Source: Campylobacterota bacterium (GTDB lineage Bacteria > Campylobacterota > Campylobacteria > Campylobacterales > Nitratiruptoraceae). From it: a stretch of 44,976 nt of DNA. The position numbers and the translations under genes were made by a program. The notes below the pieces were generated by a model. The model was given only the letters and a program-made list of their open reading frames with translations. It had not been told where the DNA came from and did not search any database. The stretch spans positions 1-44,976 of the forward strand of contig JAADDW010000038.1 of the NCBI GenBank assembly GCA_013153715.1, read 5' to 3'. Shown here in pieces: positions 27,114 to 36,337 of this stretch (the first letter of the stretch is position 1; each line of letters begins with the position of its first letter).

Positions 27114-29703
27114 TGGCCGTCGCTAGTACCCCCTTTTTGGGACCGCTCTTTCCACAGCACTGTTTATATTTCTTCCCACTGCCGCAGGGGCAGGGATCAT
27201 TTCGGGCCGGTCTCTTCTTCTTGGGGAGCTCTCCCGGTTTCTGGGGCTCCTCCTCCCCATGTTTGAGAATGGCCTGCTCCTTGATCTCCTGCTCCATCTT
27301 GGCCAGCTCCTCCTCAAGTTTCCTGATCTGCTCCTCTTCCTCCTCACTGCGGATCTGGATGAGGTGGAGGGTCTTGATGGCCTCATGTTTGATTCTGTTA
27401 ACCAACTCTACGAAGAGGTTGTAGGACTCCTTCTTGTACTCGACCAGAGGATCCTTCTGATTGTACCCCCTCAAACCTATTCCGGTCTTGAGAATATCCA
27501 TCTGGTAGAGGTGCTCCCGCCACGCATTGTCCAGGACCTGGAGATAGAGGATCCGCTCTATCTCATTCCGCTGTTCCGGAGCGAGAGGGGCCATCTTGGC
27601 TTCATACTCCCCTTCCAATCTCTGGAGAATATACCCCTTCAGATCCTCGTAATCCCGATCCTTCAGCTCCTCTACTGTGAAGTGGGAACCAAGCTCCTCC
27701 TGGACCATTTTGACCAGCCGATCCAGGTTGTAGTCCTCCTTGGGCATCTCTGGAAAGATCTCTGCCTGGGCGAGGAGGAAATCGACAAATTCCTCCCTAT
27801 TCTGTCTGATTCTCTTCCCAATATCGAACTCTGGATTGAGGAGCTCCTGGCGGAATTTGTAGATGGTCTTCCGCTGTTCGTTGGCCACGTCGTCATATTC
27901 GAGAATATGTTTCCGGGCCTCGAAGTGGAGGTTCTCCACCTTCTTCTGGGCCTTCTCCACGGCTCGGGTTACCATCTTAGACTCAATATGTTCCCCCTCC
28001 TCGATACCGAGGCGCTCCATGATACTCTTGATCCGATCTCCTCCGAAGATTCTCAGGAGGTTATCTTCCAGGCTCAGGAAGAACTGGCTCTCCCCTGGAT
28101 CTCCCTGCCGCCCCGCCCTTCCCCGGAGCTGGTTGTCGATCCGGCGGCTCTCGTGGCGTTCCGTTCCGAGGATGAAGAGCCCTCCCAGCTCCCGAACCTC
28201 ATCGTCGATTTTGATGTCGACCCCCCGTCCCGCCATGTTGGTAGCCACGGTGACGGCCCCCTTCTTTCCGGCCTGGGCGATAATCTGGGCCTCTTTTTCG
28301 TGGTGTTTGGCATTGAGGACGGTATGGGGTATCTTCTCCTTCTTCAGGAGCTGGTGGAGGAGTTCGTTCTTCTCGATGGAGGTGGTCCCCACAAGGACAG
28401 GCTGTCCCTTCTTGTGGAGCTCCTTGATCTTGCGGACGACCGCCTCAAACTTCTCCCTTTCACTCTTGAAGATGAGGTCGTCGTGGTCCTTCCTGATGAC
28501 AGGTTTGTTGGTCGGAATGGAGATCACCTCCAGGCCGTAGATCTCCGCAAATTCGGCGGCTTCGGTCTGGGCCGTTCCGGTCATACCGGCCAACTTTTTG
28601 TACATACGGAAGTAGTTCTGGAATGTGATGTCGGCCAGGGTTTGGCTCTCCTCCTGGATCTCAACCCCCTCCTTGGCCTCCAGGGCCTGGTGGAGCCCCT
28701 CACTGAACCGACGCCCCTCACTGAGCCGTCCTGTGAATTCGTCAACTATGACCACCTCCCCATTCTTCACAACATAGTCCACATCCCTCTGGAAGAGGTA
28801 GTTTGCCTTGAGGGCCTGGTCCAGGTGGTGGGCCAGAATGGCATTTTCCAGGCTGTAGAGGTTGTCAACGCCAAAGAGCTCCTCGGCCTTGGCGATCCCC
28901 TCCTGGGTCAGGAGGACGACCCGATCCTTCTCGTCAACTGTAAAATCTCTGTCCCGCTCCAACATTTTGGCGATCTGGTCGGCCTTTACATAGTTGTCCA
29001 GCTTCCTATTTGTGGGACCCGAGATGATGAGGGGGGTCCGGGCCTCATCGATGAGGATGGAGTCAACCTCATCCACAATGGCGTAGTTGTGCCCCCGCTG
29101 GACCATCTCCTCCAGGGAGTATTTCATATTATCCCGCAGATAGTCGAAGCCAAACTCATTGTTGGTCCCGTAGGTGATGTCACACCAGTACTGCTCCTTC
29201 CTCTTCTTGTCATCTTGGAGGTCGCTGGTGAGACACCCTGTCGTGTAGCCGAGGAAGGAGTAGAGTTTTCCCATTTCGGTGGCGTCCCGTTTGGCAAGGT
29301 AGTCGTTGACGGTGACCACATGGACCCCCTCCCCCGTCATGGCGTTGAGGGCTACGGCCAGGGTGGCCACCAGGGTCTTCCCCTCCCCGGTCTTCATCTC
29401 GGCGATCTTTCCTTCGTGGAGGACCATACCTCCGATGAGCTGGACATCGAAGTGGCGCATTCCGAGGACCCGCTTGCTGGCCTCCCGTGTAATGGCAAAG
29501 GAGTCCTCCAGAACCTCATCCATACTCTTCTCACCACTCTTGACCTGCTCCCTCAACTCGTTGAAAGCCTTCTGGAGCTCCTCGTCGCTATACTTCTCAT
29601 ATTTGGGTTCTAGGGCGTTGATCCGCTTCACCCGTTTCTGGTATCGTCTGAGTTCCCGATCATTCTTTGTGCCGAAGACCTTCCGCACCACACTTTTAAG
29701 CAT
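27106..29703 (-). CDS. secA: Preprotein translocase ATPase SecA
   Basis: An 865-residue SecA motor for the SecYEG channel. Walker A MKTGEGKT (103-110), VNDYLAKRD, Walker B-region [21 protein letters not shown] (its first 20 residues are the conserved core), [10 protein letters not shown] and [12 protein letters not shown] are all present. A C-terminal SEC-C zinc motif binds SecB or phospholipid (Cys838, Cys840, Cys849, Cys850 in [13 protein letters not shown]). The ATG at 29703 has AAGGA nine bases upstream, a rather long spacing. The 198-bp gap to divergent lolA contains a probable transposon remnant, which leaves little conventional promoter sequence. Confidence 0.97.
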   Translation of the reverse strand: MLKSVVRKVFGTKNDRELRRYQKRVKRINALEPKYEKYSDEELQKAFNELREQVKSGEKSMDEVLEDSFAITREASKRVLGMRHFDVQLIGGMVLHEGKIAEMKTGEGKTLVATLAVALNAMTGEGVHVVTVNDYLAKRDATEMGKLYSFLGYTTGCLTSDLQDDKKRKEQYWCDITYGTNNEFGFDYLRDNMKYSLEEMVQRGHNYAIVDEVDSILIDEARTPLIISGPTNRKLDNYVKADQIAKMLERDRDFTVDEKDRVVLLTQEGIAKAEELFGVDNLYSLENAILAHHLDQALKANYLFQRDVDYVVKNGEVVIVDEFTGRLSEGRRFSEGLHQALEAKEGVEIQEESQTLADITFQNYFRMYKKLAGMTGTAQTEAAEFAEIYGLEVISIPTNKPVIRKDHDDLIFKSEREKFEAVVRKIKELHKKGQPVLVGTTSIEKNELLHQLLKKEKIPHTVLNAKHHEKEAQIIAQAGKKGAVTVATNMAGRGVDIKIDDEVRELGGLFILGTERHESRRIDNQLRGRAGRQGDPGESQFFLSLEDNLLRIFGGDRIKSIMERLGIEEGEHIESKMVTRAVEKAQKKVENLHFEARKHILEYDDVANEQRKTIYKFRQELLNPEFDIGKRIRQNREEFVDFLLAQAEIFPEMPKEDYNLDRLVKMVQEELGSHFTVEELKDRDYEDLKGYILQRLEGEYEAKMAPLAPEQRNEIERILYLQVLDNAWREHLYQMDILKTGIGLRGYNQKDPLVEYKKESYNLFVELVNRIKHEAIKTLHLIQIRSEEEEEQIRKLEEELAKMEQEIKEQAILKHGEEEPQKPGELPKKKRPARNDPCPCGSGKKYKQCCGKSGPKKGVLATANG

Positions 29704-29721
29704 GGGAGAAATCCTTACTTG

Positions 29722-29832
29722 TTAATTTTGACATCCCCCCGTCTGGGAGTGGGGGATTCTGGCTTGAAAGCGGTAGGTGTCGATTCGAGCCACTCCTCTA
29801 CCCTCTCTGCCAAGGGTCGATGCCCCAACCCT
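29722..29832 (-). pseudogene. Remnant of IS200/IS605-family tnpB 3' end with terminal hairpin
   Basis: On the minus strand 36 codons read RVGASTLGREG, then VARIDTYRFQARIPHSQTGG, then a TAA at 29724. This resembles the variable C-terminal tail of many TnpB proteins (family pattern VGAST.GGE...ARIP, recalled, not searched). It runs into CCAGAATCCCCC and a hairpin ATCCCCC/GGGGGAT (29733-29757) ending in GGATGTCA, the usual look of an IS605-type right end. No transposase body, RuvC motif or left end is visible, so this is a fossil of about 110 bp. An unrelated GC-rich secA leader hairpin is the alternative. Confidence 0.5.
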
Positions 29833-29861
29833 CTCCACTCTGTCGATGTAGCGAAGTTTGG

Positions 29862-29867
29862 TAAAAT
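29862..29867 (+). promoter_or_regulatory. -10 box of lolA
   Basis: TAAAAT in AGTTTGGTAAAATTGTAAC, five of six matches to TATAAT, with T-rich sequence upstream and no clear -35. A start near 29874 would give a leader of about 28 nt before the lolA ATG. Confidence 0.55.
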
Positions 29868-29901
29868 TGTAACACATCATGGATAACAGAGAAGGAGTCC
29901 C

Positions 29902-30429
29902 ATGGGAAGAGCTCTCATTGCCCTCCTCGCCCTCTCCCTTCTCCTCTGGGGAGGTCGGGGGTTGGATGTGAGGACATTCAGCAGTGATTTTGTCCAGAAG
30001 GTGAGGAACGATCAGAATAGGACCATCGAGTATCGGGGAACCGTCTATTTTCAGGCCCCCAATCTGACCCACTGGATCTACAGGGAGCCCATTGAAAAGG
30101 AGATCCTCTTCGATGGGAGACGGCTCATCATGGTAGAACCCCAGCTGGAACAGGTGACCATTACCTCCCTCAAGAGGGAGGAGAATATTCTCGCCCTGCT
30201 CCAGAGGGCTCGGGAGGTGGAGCCGGGAATCTACCATCTTGAGCTCAACGGTAAGGAGTTTCAGATCGAAACGGGAAAGGGGGGGAAGATAGAGAGAATT
30301 CTCTACAGAGACGATCTGGGAAACGATGTGGAGATCACCTTCCTCAATCCCAAACAGAATGGAGAGCTCTCTCCCTCCCTCTTCCAGATAGAGATCCCCC
30401 CCTCCTACGACAGAATTTATGAGGAGTAG
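29902..30429 (+). CDS. lolA: Outer-membrane lipoprotein carrier protein LolA
   Basis: A 175-residue periplasmic chaperone that ferries lipoproteins from the inner membrane permease to the outer membrane. Residues 1-20 form a signal peptide (MGRALIALLALSLLLWGG). The mature part has the LolA pattern: SSDFVQKV, IEYRGTVYFQAPNLTHWIY, KEILFDGRRLIMVEPQLEQ, and a conserved C-terminal DVEITFLN. The length fits the family. GAAGGAG sits five bases before the ATG. It diverges from secA-lolC, placing secretion and lipoprotein sorting at one locus. Its stop is 18 bp from the convergent acnB stop. Confidence 0.88.
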   Translation: MGRALIALLALSLLLWGGRGLDVRTFSSDFVQKVRNDQNRTIEYRGTVYFQAPNLTHWIYREPIEKEILFDGRRLIMVEPQLEQVTITSLKREENILALLQRAREVEPGIYHLELNGKEFQIETGKGGKIERILYRDDLGNDVEITFLNPKQNGELSPSLFQIEIPPSYDRIYEE

Positions 30430-30447
30430 AGGCCGAGCCTCTCCCCT

Positions 30448-33027
30448 CTAGACATATTTGTGGACCATCTCGTCGAGGAGCCGTTCGTCAAGTTGGTCGA
30501 AGTTGAGGTAGCTATAGACCCGATCCTCTTTGCCGGCTAGCTTCTTGGGAACGATCTCCATATACTCTTCTACAGTCGGAATTCGTCCCAGGAGGGCTGT
30601 CACCGCCGCCAGCTCGGCACTTCCCAGATAGACCTTGGCATCTTTCCCCATTCGGTTGTCGAAGTTTCTCGTAGAGGTGGAGAAGACGACGGCTCCATCT
30701 CGAACTCGGGCCTGGTTCCCCATACAGAGGCTACAGCCTGGGAGCTCTGTTCTGGCTCCGGCCGCTCCGTAGATGGCGTAGTACCCCTCTTCGATAAGCT
30801 TCTCCTCATCCATTTTGGTTGGGGGGACGACCCAGAGTCGGACCGGAACTTGGCCCTCATCTCTCAAGATCTCTCCGAGGGCCCGGTAGTGGCCGATGTT
30901 GGTCATACAACTTCCGACAAAGACCTCATCGATATTGTGGGGTCTGTTGGGGTCTGCCAGAACCTCGCTCAGGGTCGCCACATCGTCTGGATCGTTGGGG
31001 CAGGCTACGATAGGCTCCTTGATCTCGTTGAGGTCGATCTCGATGACCGCCGCATATTCGGCGTCCTTGTCGGCCTTCATGAGGGTCGGATTTTTGAGCC
31101 ACTCCTCCATCTTCTTCTTCCGTCGCTCCAGGGTCCGGGCATCTTGGTATCCGGCGTCGATCATCTTCTCGATCAATTTGATGTTGGACTTGATGTACTC
31201 CACCACCGGTTCCTCGTCCAGCTGGACCGTACAGGCGGCGGCACTCCGTTCGGCTGAGGCGTCGCTCAGCTCGAAGGCCTGCTCCACCTTGAGGAAGGGG
31301 AGACCTTCAATTTCGAGGATCCGTCCGGCGAAGATATTCTTCTTCCCTTTCTTCTCGACGGTGAGGAGCCCCTGTTTAATGGCGAAGTAGGGAATGGCAT
31401 TGACCAGGTCTCGGAGTGTGATACCGGGCTGGAGCTCTCCGCTGAAGCGGACGAGGACAGACTCCGGCATGTTGAGGGGCATACTTCCCGTCACTGCGGC
31501 GAAGGCGACCAGTCCGGAGCCTGCAGGGAAGCTGATACCGATGGGGAAACGGGTATGGGAGTCTCCCCCTGTCCCGACTGTGTCTGGGAGGACCATTCTG
31601 TTGAGCCAGGAGTGGATAACTCCGTCACCTGGGCGCAAGCTGACCCCTCCCCGGCTGGTGATGAACTCCGGAAGGGTGTGTTGGAGCTCAATATCGGCCG
31701 GCTTCGGATAGGCGGCTGTGTGACAGAAGCTCTGGAGGACAAAATCGGCTCCGAAGCTGAGGGCCGCTAGCTCCTTGATCTCGTCTCGGGTCATGGCCCC
31801 CGTTGTATCCTGGCTTCCAACTGTGAGGGTCTCCGGTTCGATATACATACCCGGTCGGACCCCCTCCATACCACAGGCCTTTCCAACCATCTTCTGGGCT
31901 AGGGTGTAACCGACCCCCTCCTTCCCTTCCGGCTGTTCCGGACGGGTGAAGATATTCTCCTCCGGCATACCGAGGGCGGCCCGAGCCTTCCGTGTCAATC
32001 CCCGACCGATAATGAGGGGGATCCGACCGCCGGCCCGATACTCGTCGGGGAGGGTGTTGGGTTTCAACTTGAACTCGCTGACCACCTCTCCATTCTTCAG
32101 AATCTTCCCTTCGTAGGGGCGGATCTCAATCTCATCACCTGTCTCCAGCTTATCGACGGGGGCCTCGATGGGGAGGGCTCCAGAGTCTTCAGCTGTGTTG
32201 AAGAAGATGGGGGCGATGATACCTCCAATGATGATCCCCCCTGTCCTCTTGTTGGGAACATGGGGTATATCCTCTCCGATCCACCACTGGACCGAGTTGA
32301 TACCAGACTTTCGGCTCGATCCGGTCCCCACAACATCACCGACGAAGGCTACGGGGAGTCCCCGCTCCTTGAGCTTCTTAATGGTCTCCTGGGCATCGGG
32401 CATCTTCGCCTTGAGCATGGAGAGGGCGTGGAGGGGGATGTCACTCCGGCTCCAGGCTTCGCTGGCGGGAGAGAGGTCGTCTGTATTGGTCTCTCCGGGA
32501 ACCTTGAAGACCACCGCCTTAATGGATTCGGGTAGGGGTTTGCGGGAGAGGAACCACTCGGCGTTGGCCCACGATTCGAGGACCTCCTTGGCATACTTGT
32601 TGCTCTTGGCCTTCTCGACCACATCGTTGAAGGCGTCATAGACAAGGAGCGTCTTCTTGAGGGCGTCTGCCGCCGCCTGGGCCACCTCAGGATCCTCATG
32701 GTCGAGGGCCTCCACAAGGGGTCCCACATTGTACCCTCCCAACATTGTCCCCAGAATCTCAACGGCCCTCTTGGGGCTGATGGCCGCCGTCTGGGCGTGG
32801 CCCTGGACAATGTCTCTGAGGAAAGCGGCTTTCACATAGGCCGCATCATCGACACCGGGGGGGACCCGATTGAGGAGGAGATCCATGAGGAACTCCTCTT
32901 CCACAATGGGAACCTGTTTCAAGAGCTTGATGACCTCGTTGACCTGTTCCGCTGTCAGGGGTTTAGGGGGAATTCCCATGGCCTCCCGCTCGGCCGCCGC
33001 CTTTTTGTACTCCTCAATGAAACTCAT
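30448..33027 (-). CDS. acnB: Bifunctional aconitate hydratase 2 / 2-methylisocitrate dehydratase AcnB
   Basis: An 859-residue AcnB, full length. The HEAT-like N-terminal domain (about 1-160) is followed by the swivel domain ([32 protein letters not shown]) and then the catalytic domains. [4Fe-4S] ligands are seen in [13 protein letters not shown] and [27 protein letters not shown] and [13 protein letters not shown] are family signatures. It interconverts citrate and isocitrate, feeding the icd product line. AAAAGGAGGG precedes the ATG. It starts 13 nt after the coiled-coil gene, so they are probably co-transcribed. Confidence 0.97.
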   Translation of the reverse strand: MSFIEEYKKAAAEREAMGIPPKPLTAEQVNEVIKLLKQVPIVEEEFLMDLLLNRVPPGVDDAAYVKAAFLRDIVQGHAQTAAISPKRAVEILGTMLGGYNVGPLVEALDHEDPEVAQAAADALKKTLLVYDAFNDVVEKAKSNKYAKEVLESWANAEWFLSRKPLPESIKAVVFKVPGETNTDDLSPASEAWSRSDIPLHALSMLKAKMPDAQETIKKLKERGLPVAFVGDVVGTGSSRKSGINSVQWWIGEDIPHVPNKRTGGIIIGGIIAPIFFNTAEDSGALPIEAPVDKLETGDEIEIRPYEGKILKNGEVVSEFKLKPNTLPDEYRAGGRIPLIIGRGLTRKARAALGMPEENIFTRPEQPEGKEGVGYTLAQKMVGKACGMEGVRPGMYIEPETLTVGSQDTTGAMTRDEIKELAALSFGADFVLQSFCHTAAYPKPADIELQHTLPEFITSRGGVSLRPGDGVIHSWLNRMVLPDTVGTGGDSHTRFPIGISFPAGSGLVAFAAVTGSMPLNMPESVLVRFSGELQPGITLRDLVNAIPYFAIKQGLLTVEKKGKKNIFAGRILEIEGLPFLKVEQAFELSDASAERSAAACTVQLDEEPVVEYIKSNIKLIEKMIDAGYQDARTLERRKKKMEEWLKNPTLMKADKDAEYAAVIEIDLNEIKEPIVACPNDPDDVATLSEVLADPNRPHNIDEVFVGSCMTNIGHYRALGEILRDEGQVPVRLWVVPPTKMDEEKLIEEGYYAIYGAAGARTELPGCSLCMGNQARVRDGAVVFSTSTRNFDNRMGKDAKVYLGSAELAAVTALLGRIPTVEEYMEIVPKKLAGKEDRVYSYLNFDQLDERLLDEMVHKYV

Positions 33028-33040
33028 ATACCCTCCTTTT

Positions 33041-33535
33041 CTAGTTGTGTCTGAACTGGTCTATCCGTTTCTGGAGCATCTGGAGGAAGTGTTCCAACCT
33101 CTTGAGGGCGGTCTCCTTCTCGTGGAGAAGTTTGGCCTTCTCCTCCTCCAACTCCATCTCCCTATCCAGAAGCTTCATCTCCTCGTTGGTCAGCTTCTCA
33201 TACCGATCCTTCAATTTGGAGAGCTCCCGATCGTGCTGGTGGAGCTCCTCCATCAACCTCACCCTATCTCGCTCCAGCATCTCAATCTCCCGCTGGGTCT
33301 GGGCTTGGAGGGTCGCCTTCTGGATCCGCTTCAGCTTCCCTAAAATTTCATGGATCCTGTGCTCATGCTCCTTCTTCAGTCGGGCGACCTCGATAATATC
33401 CTCCTCCAATTTGGAGAGCTTCTTCCGCACCTTCTGGAGCTCTTGATCGACCTGGGCGATCTTCCCCTTCATCTCGTCGACAAGTCTCCTGAAGTGGTCT
33501 ACTTTCTCCTCCATATCCTGTAAAAACTTTTCCAA
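33041..33535 (-). CDS. Unknown coiled-coil protein upstream of acnB
   Basis: A 164-residue protein that is almost wholly heptad-rich, charged coiled coil (Glu, Lys, Leu, Arg, Gln), with no cysteine, signal peptide or membrane segment. It resembles the N-terminal coiled coil of zinc-ribbon proteins of the CT398/DUF164 type in this phylum but lacks the zinc ribbon, so the family is not assigned. The start is TTG at 33535, chosen because AAGGAGG lies five bases upstream; the first in-frame ATG (33514) has no such site. A -10-like box sits 27 bp upstream. It is 13 nt ahead of acnB, suggesting co-expression, but a functional link is not shown. Confidence 0.75.
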   Translation of the reverse strand: MEKFLQDMEEKVDHFRRLVDEMKGKIAQVDQELQKVRKKLSKLEEDIIEVARLKKEHEHRIHEILGKLKRIQKATLQAQTQREIEMLERDRVRLMEELHQHDRELSKLKDRYEKLTNEEMKLLDREMELEEEKAKLLHEKETALKRLEHFLQMLQKRIDQFRHN

Positions 33536-33561
33536 TAGCTCCTCCTTATCCTGTTGTGATG

Positions 33562-33567
33562 ATGATA
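33562..33567 (-). promoter_or_regulatory. Candidate -10 of the coiled-coil gene-acnB operon
   Basis: TATCAT on the minus strand in GATGTTGTATCATCATC, five of six bases of TATAAT. Transcription would start near 33555, about 20 nt before the TTG start. There is no -35. Confidence 0.42.
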
Positions 33568-33593
33568 CAACATCTTATCAAAGATCGGTAGCT

Positions 33594-33623
33594 CTCCTTT
33601 CCCACCCTGGAGGGAAAAGGGAG
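33594..33623. terminator. Imperfect hairpin between ftsK and the coiled-coil gene
   Basis: CTCC-TTT-CCC (33594-33603) pairs with GGG-AAAA-GGGAG (33612-33623), ten pairs with two single-base bulges and an 8-nt loop. It lies 21 bp downstream of the ftsK stop. No U-tract follows on the ftsK strand, so termination is uncertain. Confidence 0.33.
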
Positions 33624-33643
33624 CCCTGTAAATTTTTGTAACA

Positions 33644-35653
33644 TCACCCCCTCCCCTTGGAGCTCCCCCTCTCTCTGGGAAGGGGGAGGACCCCCCTCTG
33701 GCGGAGTTGCTCCACAATTTTGGCGGCCCGAGCTTGGCCTATTTCCAGTCTCTTCTGAATATGGGCAGAGCTCCCCTTCCCCTCTTTGAGAACGATCTCC
33801 TTGGCCGCTTCGTAGAGGGGATCGACCTCCATCTTCGGAGGCTCTATAGGGGGGGTGAAGTGGGGGTCGTAGTCGGGACTCCCCTGCTCCTTAAGGAAGT
33901 CGGTGACCTTTTCGATCTCCTGTTCGCTGACCCACGGGGCGTGGAGCCGTATGGGGGTGGCGGCAGACTGGACGAAGAGCATATCCCCCCGCCCGATGAG
34001 GCTCTCCGCCCCTCCACTATCCAGAATGACCCTGCTGTCCACCTTCTGCCCGACTCGGAAACTGATTCGGGCGGGGAGGTTGGCCTTGATCAATCCGGTC
34101 ACCACATCGACACTGGGCCTCTGGGTGGCGACAATGAGGTGGATCCCTGCGGCCCGAGCCATCTGGGCCAGTCGGGCGATGGAGTACTCCAGATCCTTTC
34201 CCCCCGTAATCATCAGATCGGCCAGCTCGTCGATAATGACGACAATATAGGGGAGCTTCTCAAACCCTCCCTTCTCCGCCTTCTTGTTGAAGCTCTCAAT
34301 ATTCTTGCTCCTCTTCTCACTCATCAGCTTGTACCGCCGTTCCATCTCCTCCACCATCTTCCCCAGGGCCTCCACTGCCCTCTGGGGGTCGGTGATGACG
34401 GGGGTGAGGAGGTGGGGAATTCCGTCGTAGGGGGCAAATTCCAACATCTTCGGATCGACCATCATCAACCTCAGCTCCTTGGGAGTGTTCCGGTAGAGGA
34501 GGCTCAAGACCATACCGTTGATCCCGACACTCTTTCCACTCCCCGTCGTTCCGGCTATCAGAAGGTGGGGGAGTTTGGCCAGATCGGTGACAAAGGGCCT
34601 CCCTTGAGTATCTTTTCCCAAGGCTATGGTGAGGGGAGCGCTACTCTTCTGGAAGGGCTCACTCTCAATGATCTCCCGGAGATAGATGGTCTCCGGCTCC
34701 CCGTTGGGGATCTCTATGCCAACCACATCCTTTCCGGGAACGGGGGCCTGGATACGGATGGAAGGGGCTTTGAGGGCCATGGCCAGGTCGTCGGCCAGGT
34801 TGAGGATTTTGGAGACCTTCACCTTGGGAGCCGGTTTGAACTCAAAGGTTGTCACCAGGGGCCCTGTGGAGCTCTTGATGATCTCGCCGTCAATCTTAAA
34901 CTGCCCCAATTTCTCCAAGAGCCCCTTGCTCTTCTCCTCTATCTCCCCCTTTCGGGCTGGGGAGGGAGGAGGGGGCTCTTGGAGCAGATCTCCAGGGGGG
35001 AGCTGGAAGGGTCCCCCTTTCCTCCTCTTCCCCCTCCTCTTAGGGGCCGTCTGCTCCTTTTTCCCCTCCCTTTCCCCTTTTCCCTCTCTTCTCTTCTCTT
35101 CTCCACTCCCTCCCTTGGTCGGTGCCGCTTTGAGGGGAGGGAGCTCCCCCTTCCCCTTGCTCTTCTTGAGGGGGGCGAGGGGAGCTCCTACGGCCCCCTT
35201 CACCTTCCCCACCTGTTCTACCACCCTCTTGAGAGGTCTGTTGAGGTCCAGGAGGATATAGACCAGGGTGGCCAGGAGGAGGAGAAGGAGCCAGAGTCCC
35301 GCAATACCGATATAGGGGGCTAGGAGATGGAGGAGCTCCTTTCCGATCCTCCCCTGGAGGGGGTCGGGAAGGAGGAGGGCCTGGAGGAGGATCAGGGCGA
35401 CAATGAGGAGCCCTATGGCTACGATGAGGGTAGGGATATTCTCCCTCTTTTGGGAGGATTTCCGAAAATTTGAGGAGATGAGGACGATAATGAGGAGGAA
35501 GGGGTAGATGTAGCTCAAAAAGCCGAAGAGCTCCCTATTTTTGGATCCCATAAGCTCTCCAAACTTCCCGACAAACTGGAAGTCAACGAAGAGTGTGGAG
35601 AGACCGAGAAAGAGAATGGTAAAGATGGCGACCAGTAGAAGAAAGAAACGCAC
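33644..35653 (-). CDS. ftsK: DNA translocase FtsK
   Basis: A 669-residue FtsK/SpoIIIE translocase. Four N-terminal membrane segments are followed by a Lys/Glu/Pro-rich linker (about 145-240), the motor (Walker A AGTTGSGKSVGIN, Walker B YIVVIIDELADLM, ATQRPSVDVVTG) and a C-terminal winged-helix gamma domain (SSAHIQKRLEIGQARAAKIVEQL) that reads polarity sequences. It moves chromosome ends at the septum during division. I choose GTG 35653, six bases after AGGAG and 26 bp downstream of a TATAAT box. The TTG at 35689 lies upstream of that box and would not be on the transcript. The linker is far shorter than in E. coli. Confidence 0.95.
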   Translation of the reverse strand: MRFFLLLVAIFTILFLGLSTLFVDFQFVGKFGELMGSKNRELFGFLSYIYPFLLIIVLISSNFRKSSQKRENIPTLIVAIGLLIVALILLQALLLPDPLQGRIGKELLHLLAPYIGIAGLWLLLLLLATLVYILLDLNRPLKRVVEQVGKVKGAVGAPLAPLKKSKGKGELPPLKAAPTKGGSGEEKRREGKGEREGKKEQTAPKRRGKRRKGGPFQLPPGDLLQEPPPPSPARKGEIEEKSKGLLEKLGQFKIDGEIIKSSTGPLVTTFEFKPAPKVKVSKILNLADDLAMALKAPSIRIQAPVPGKDVVGIEIPNGEPETIYLREIIESEPFQKSSAPLTIALGKDTQGRPFVTDLAKLPHLLIAGTTGSGKSVGINGMVLSLLYRNTPKELRLMMVDPKMLEFAPYDGIPHLLTPVITDPQRAVEALGKMVEEMERRYKLMSEKRSKNIESFNKKAEKGGFEKLPYIVVIIDELADLMITGGKDLEYSIARLAQMARAAGIHLIVATQRPSVDVVTGLIKANLPARISFRVGQKVDSRVILDSGGAESLIGRGDMLFVQSAATPIRLHAPWVSEQEIEKVTDFLKEQGSPDYDPHFTPPIEPPKMEVDPLYEAAKEIVLKEGKGSSAHIQKRLEIGQARAAKIVEQLRQRGVLPLPRERGSSKGRG

Positions 35654-35678
35654 CCTCCGCTCCTCTTTGCTTTGGGGA

Positions 35679-35684
35679 ATTATA
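35679..35684 (-). promoter_or_regulatory. -10 box of ftsK
   Basis: TATAAT in TTGTGTATAATTCCCC on the minus strand. The predicted start near 35672 gives a 19-nt leader to the GTG at 35653 and decides that start over the TTG at 35689. Confidence 0.62.
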
Positions 35685-35777
35685 CACAAATGTCTTTAAA
35701 AGGGGTGAGTCAAAATGAAACTTAAACGGAAATTTCTTCTCAACTAAACAAAATTTTATTGAAATTTTTAAAAAATG

Positions 35778-35811
35778 TTTGTAAAATTGCTATGTAAACC
35801 AAATTTACAAA
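35778..35811 (+). promoter_or_regulatory. HU promoter region with overlapping inverted repeat
   Basis: An AT-rich block before the HU gene. TTTGTAAA (35778-35785) is repeated inverted as TTTACAAA (35804-35811) around an 18-nt centre. A -10-like TAAAAT (35782-35787) overlaps the left arm; TATGTA (35791-35796) is an alternative. The repeat could be an operator or a leader stem. Upstream A/T tracts (35740-35777) could act as an UP element. Confidence 0.45.
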
Positions 35812-35830
35812 ATTATCCAAAGGACGGAGA

Positions 35831-36115
35831 ATGAAAAAGGCTGAATTCATTCAAGCTGTAGCGGAAAAAGCGGGACTTTCAAAGAAGGATACACAGAGAG
35901 TTATCGATGCCGCTCTGGAGGTCATAACTGAAGCGTTGCAGAGTGGGAAGGAGGTCTCCTTCATCGGCTTCGGAACATTCACAACTGTCCAGAGGGCCGC
36001 TAGAGAGGCGAAAATACCGGGAACAGAGCAGACAATTAAGGTTCCAGCTACCCGAGTTGTAAAATTTAAGGTTGGGAAAAAACTTAAAGAGGCGGTGGCA
36101 AGGGGTGAAAGTTAA
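35831..36115 (+). CDS. hup: HU-family DNA-binding protein
   Basis: A 94-residue nucleoid protein of the HU/IHF family. It opens with MKKAEFIQAVAEKAGLSKKD, followed by the conserved core VSFIGFGTFTTVQRAAREA; the arm ends in KIPGTEQTIKVPATRVVKFK with the conserved proline-centred tip and VGKKLKEAV at the C-terminus. It bends and compacts DNA. AAAGGA lies six to seven bases before the ATG. It is the first of a long plus-strand run but has its own terminator-like hairpin at the stop codon. HU versus IHF subunit cannot be decided with certainty; the short C-terminus favours HU. Confidence 0.96.
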   Translation: MKKAEFIQAVAEKAGLSKKDTQRVIDAALEVITEALQSGKEVSFIGFGTFTTVQRAAREAKIPGTEQTIKVPATRVVKFKVGKKLKEAVARGES

Positions 36116-36136
36116 TAAAATATTAAGGGTTTTTTT
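36112..36136 (+). terminator. Terminator of the HU gene
   Basis: TTAATA-aaa-TATTAA hairpin (36112-36126), whose left arm overlaps the HU stop codon, followed by GGG and seven T residues (36130-36136). The stem is AT-only and weak, so read-through into the tRNA genes is likely. Confidence 0.5.
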
Positions 36137-36157
36137 GTCAAAATTGCACTCTCGCAG

Positions 36158-36244
36158 GCCGGGGTGGTGAAACTGGTAGACACGCGAGACTCAAAATCTC
36201 GTGGGCTTCGGCCCGTGTGGGTTCGAGTCCCACCCCCGGTACCA
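36158..36244 (+). tRNA. tRNA-Leu (anticodon CAA)
   Basis: An 87-nt class II tRNA. Acceptor GCCGGGG pairs with CCCCGGT (first pair G-U), the anticodon arm is CGAGA-CTCAAAA-TCTCG with CAA, the long variable arm is TGGGCTTCGGCCCGT, the T-loop is GGTTCGAGTCC, and CCA is encoded. It reads UUG leucine codons. Confidence 0.96.
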
Positions 36245-36247
36245 TCT

Positions 36248-36323
<76 letters not shown>

Positions 36324-36337
36324 TCTGAAGGCTTGTA

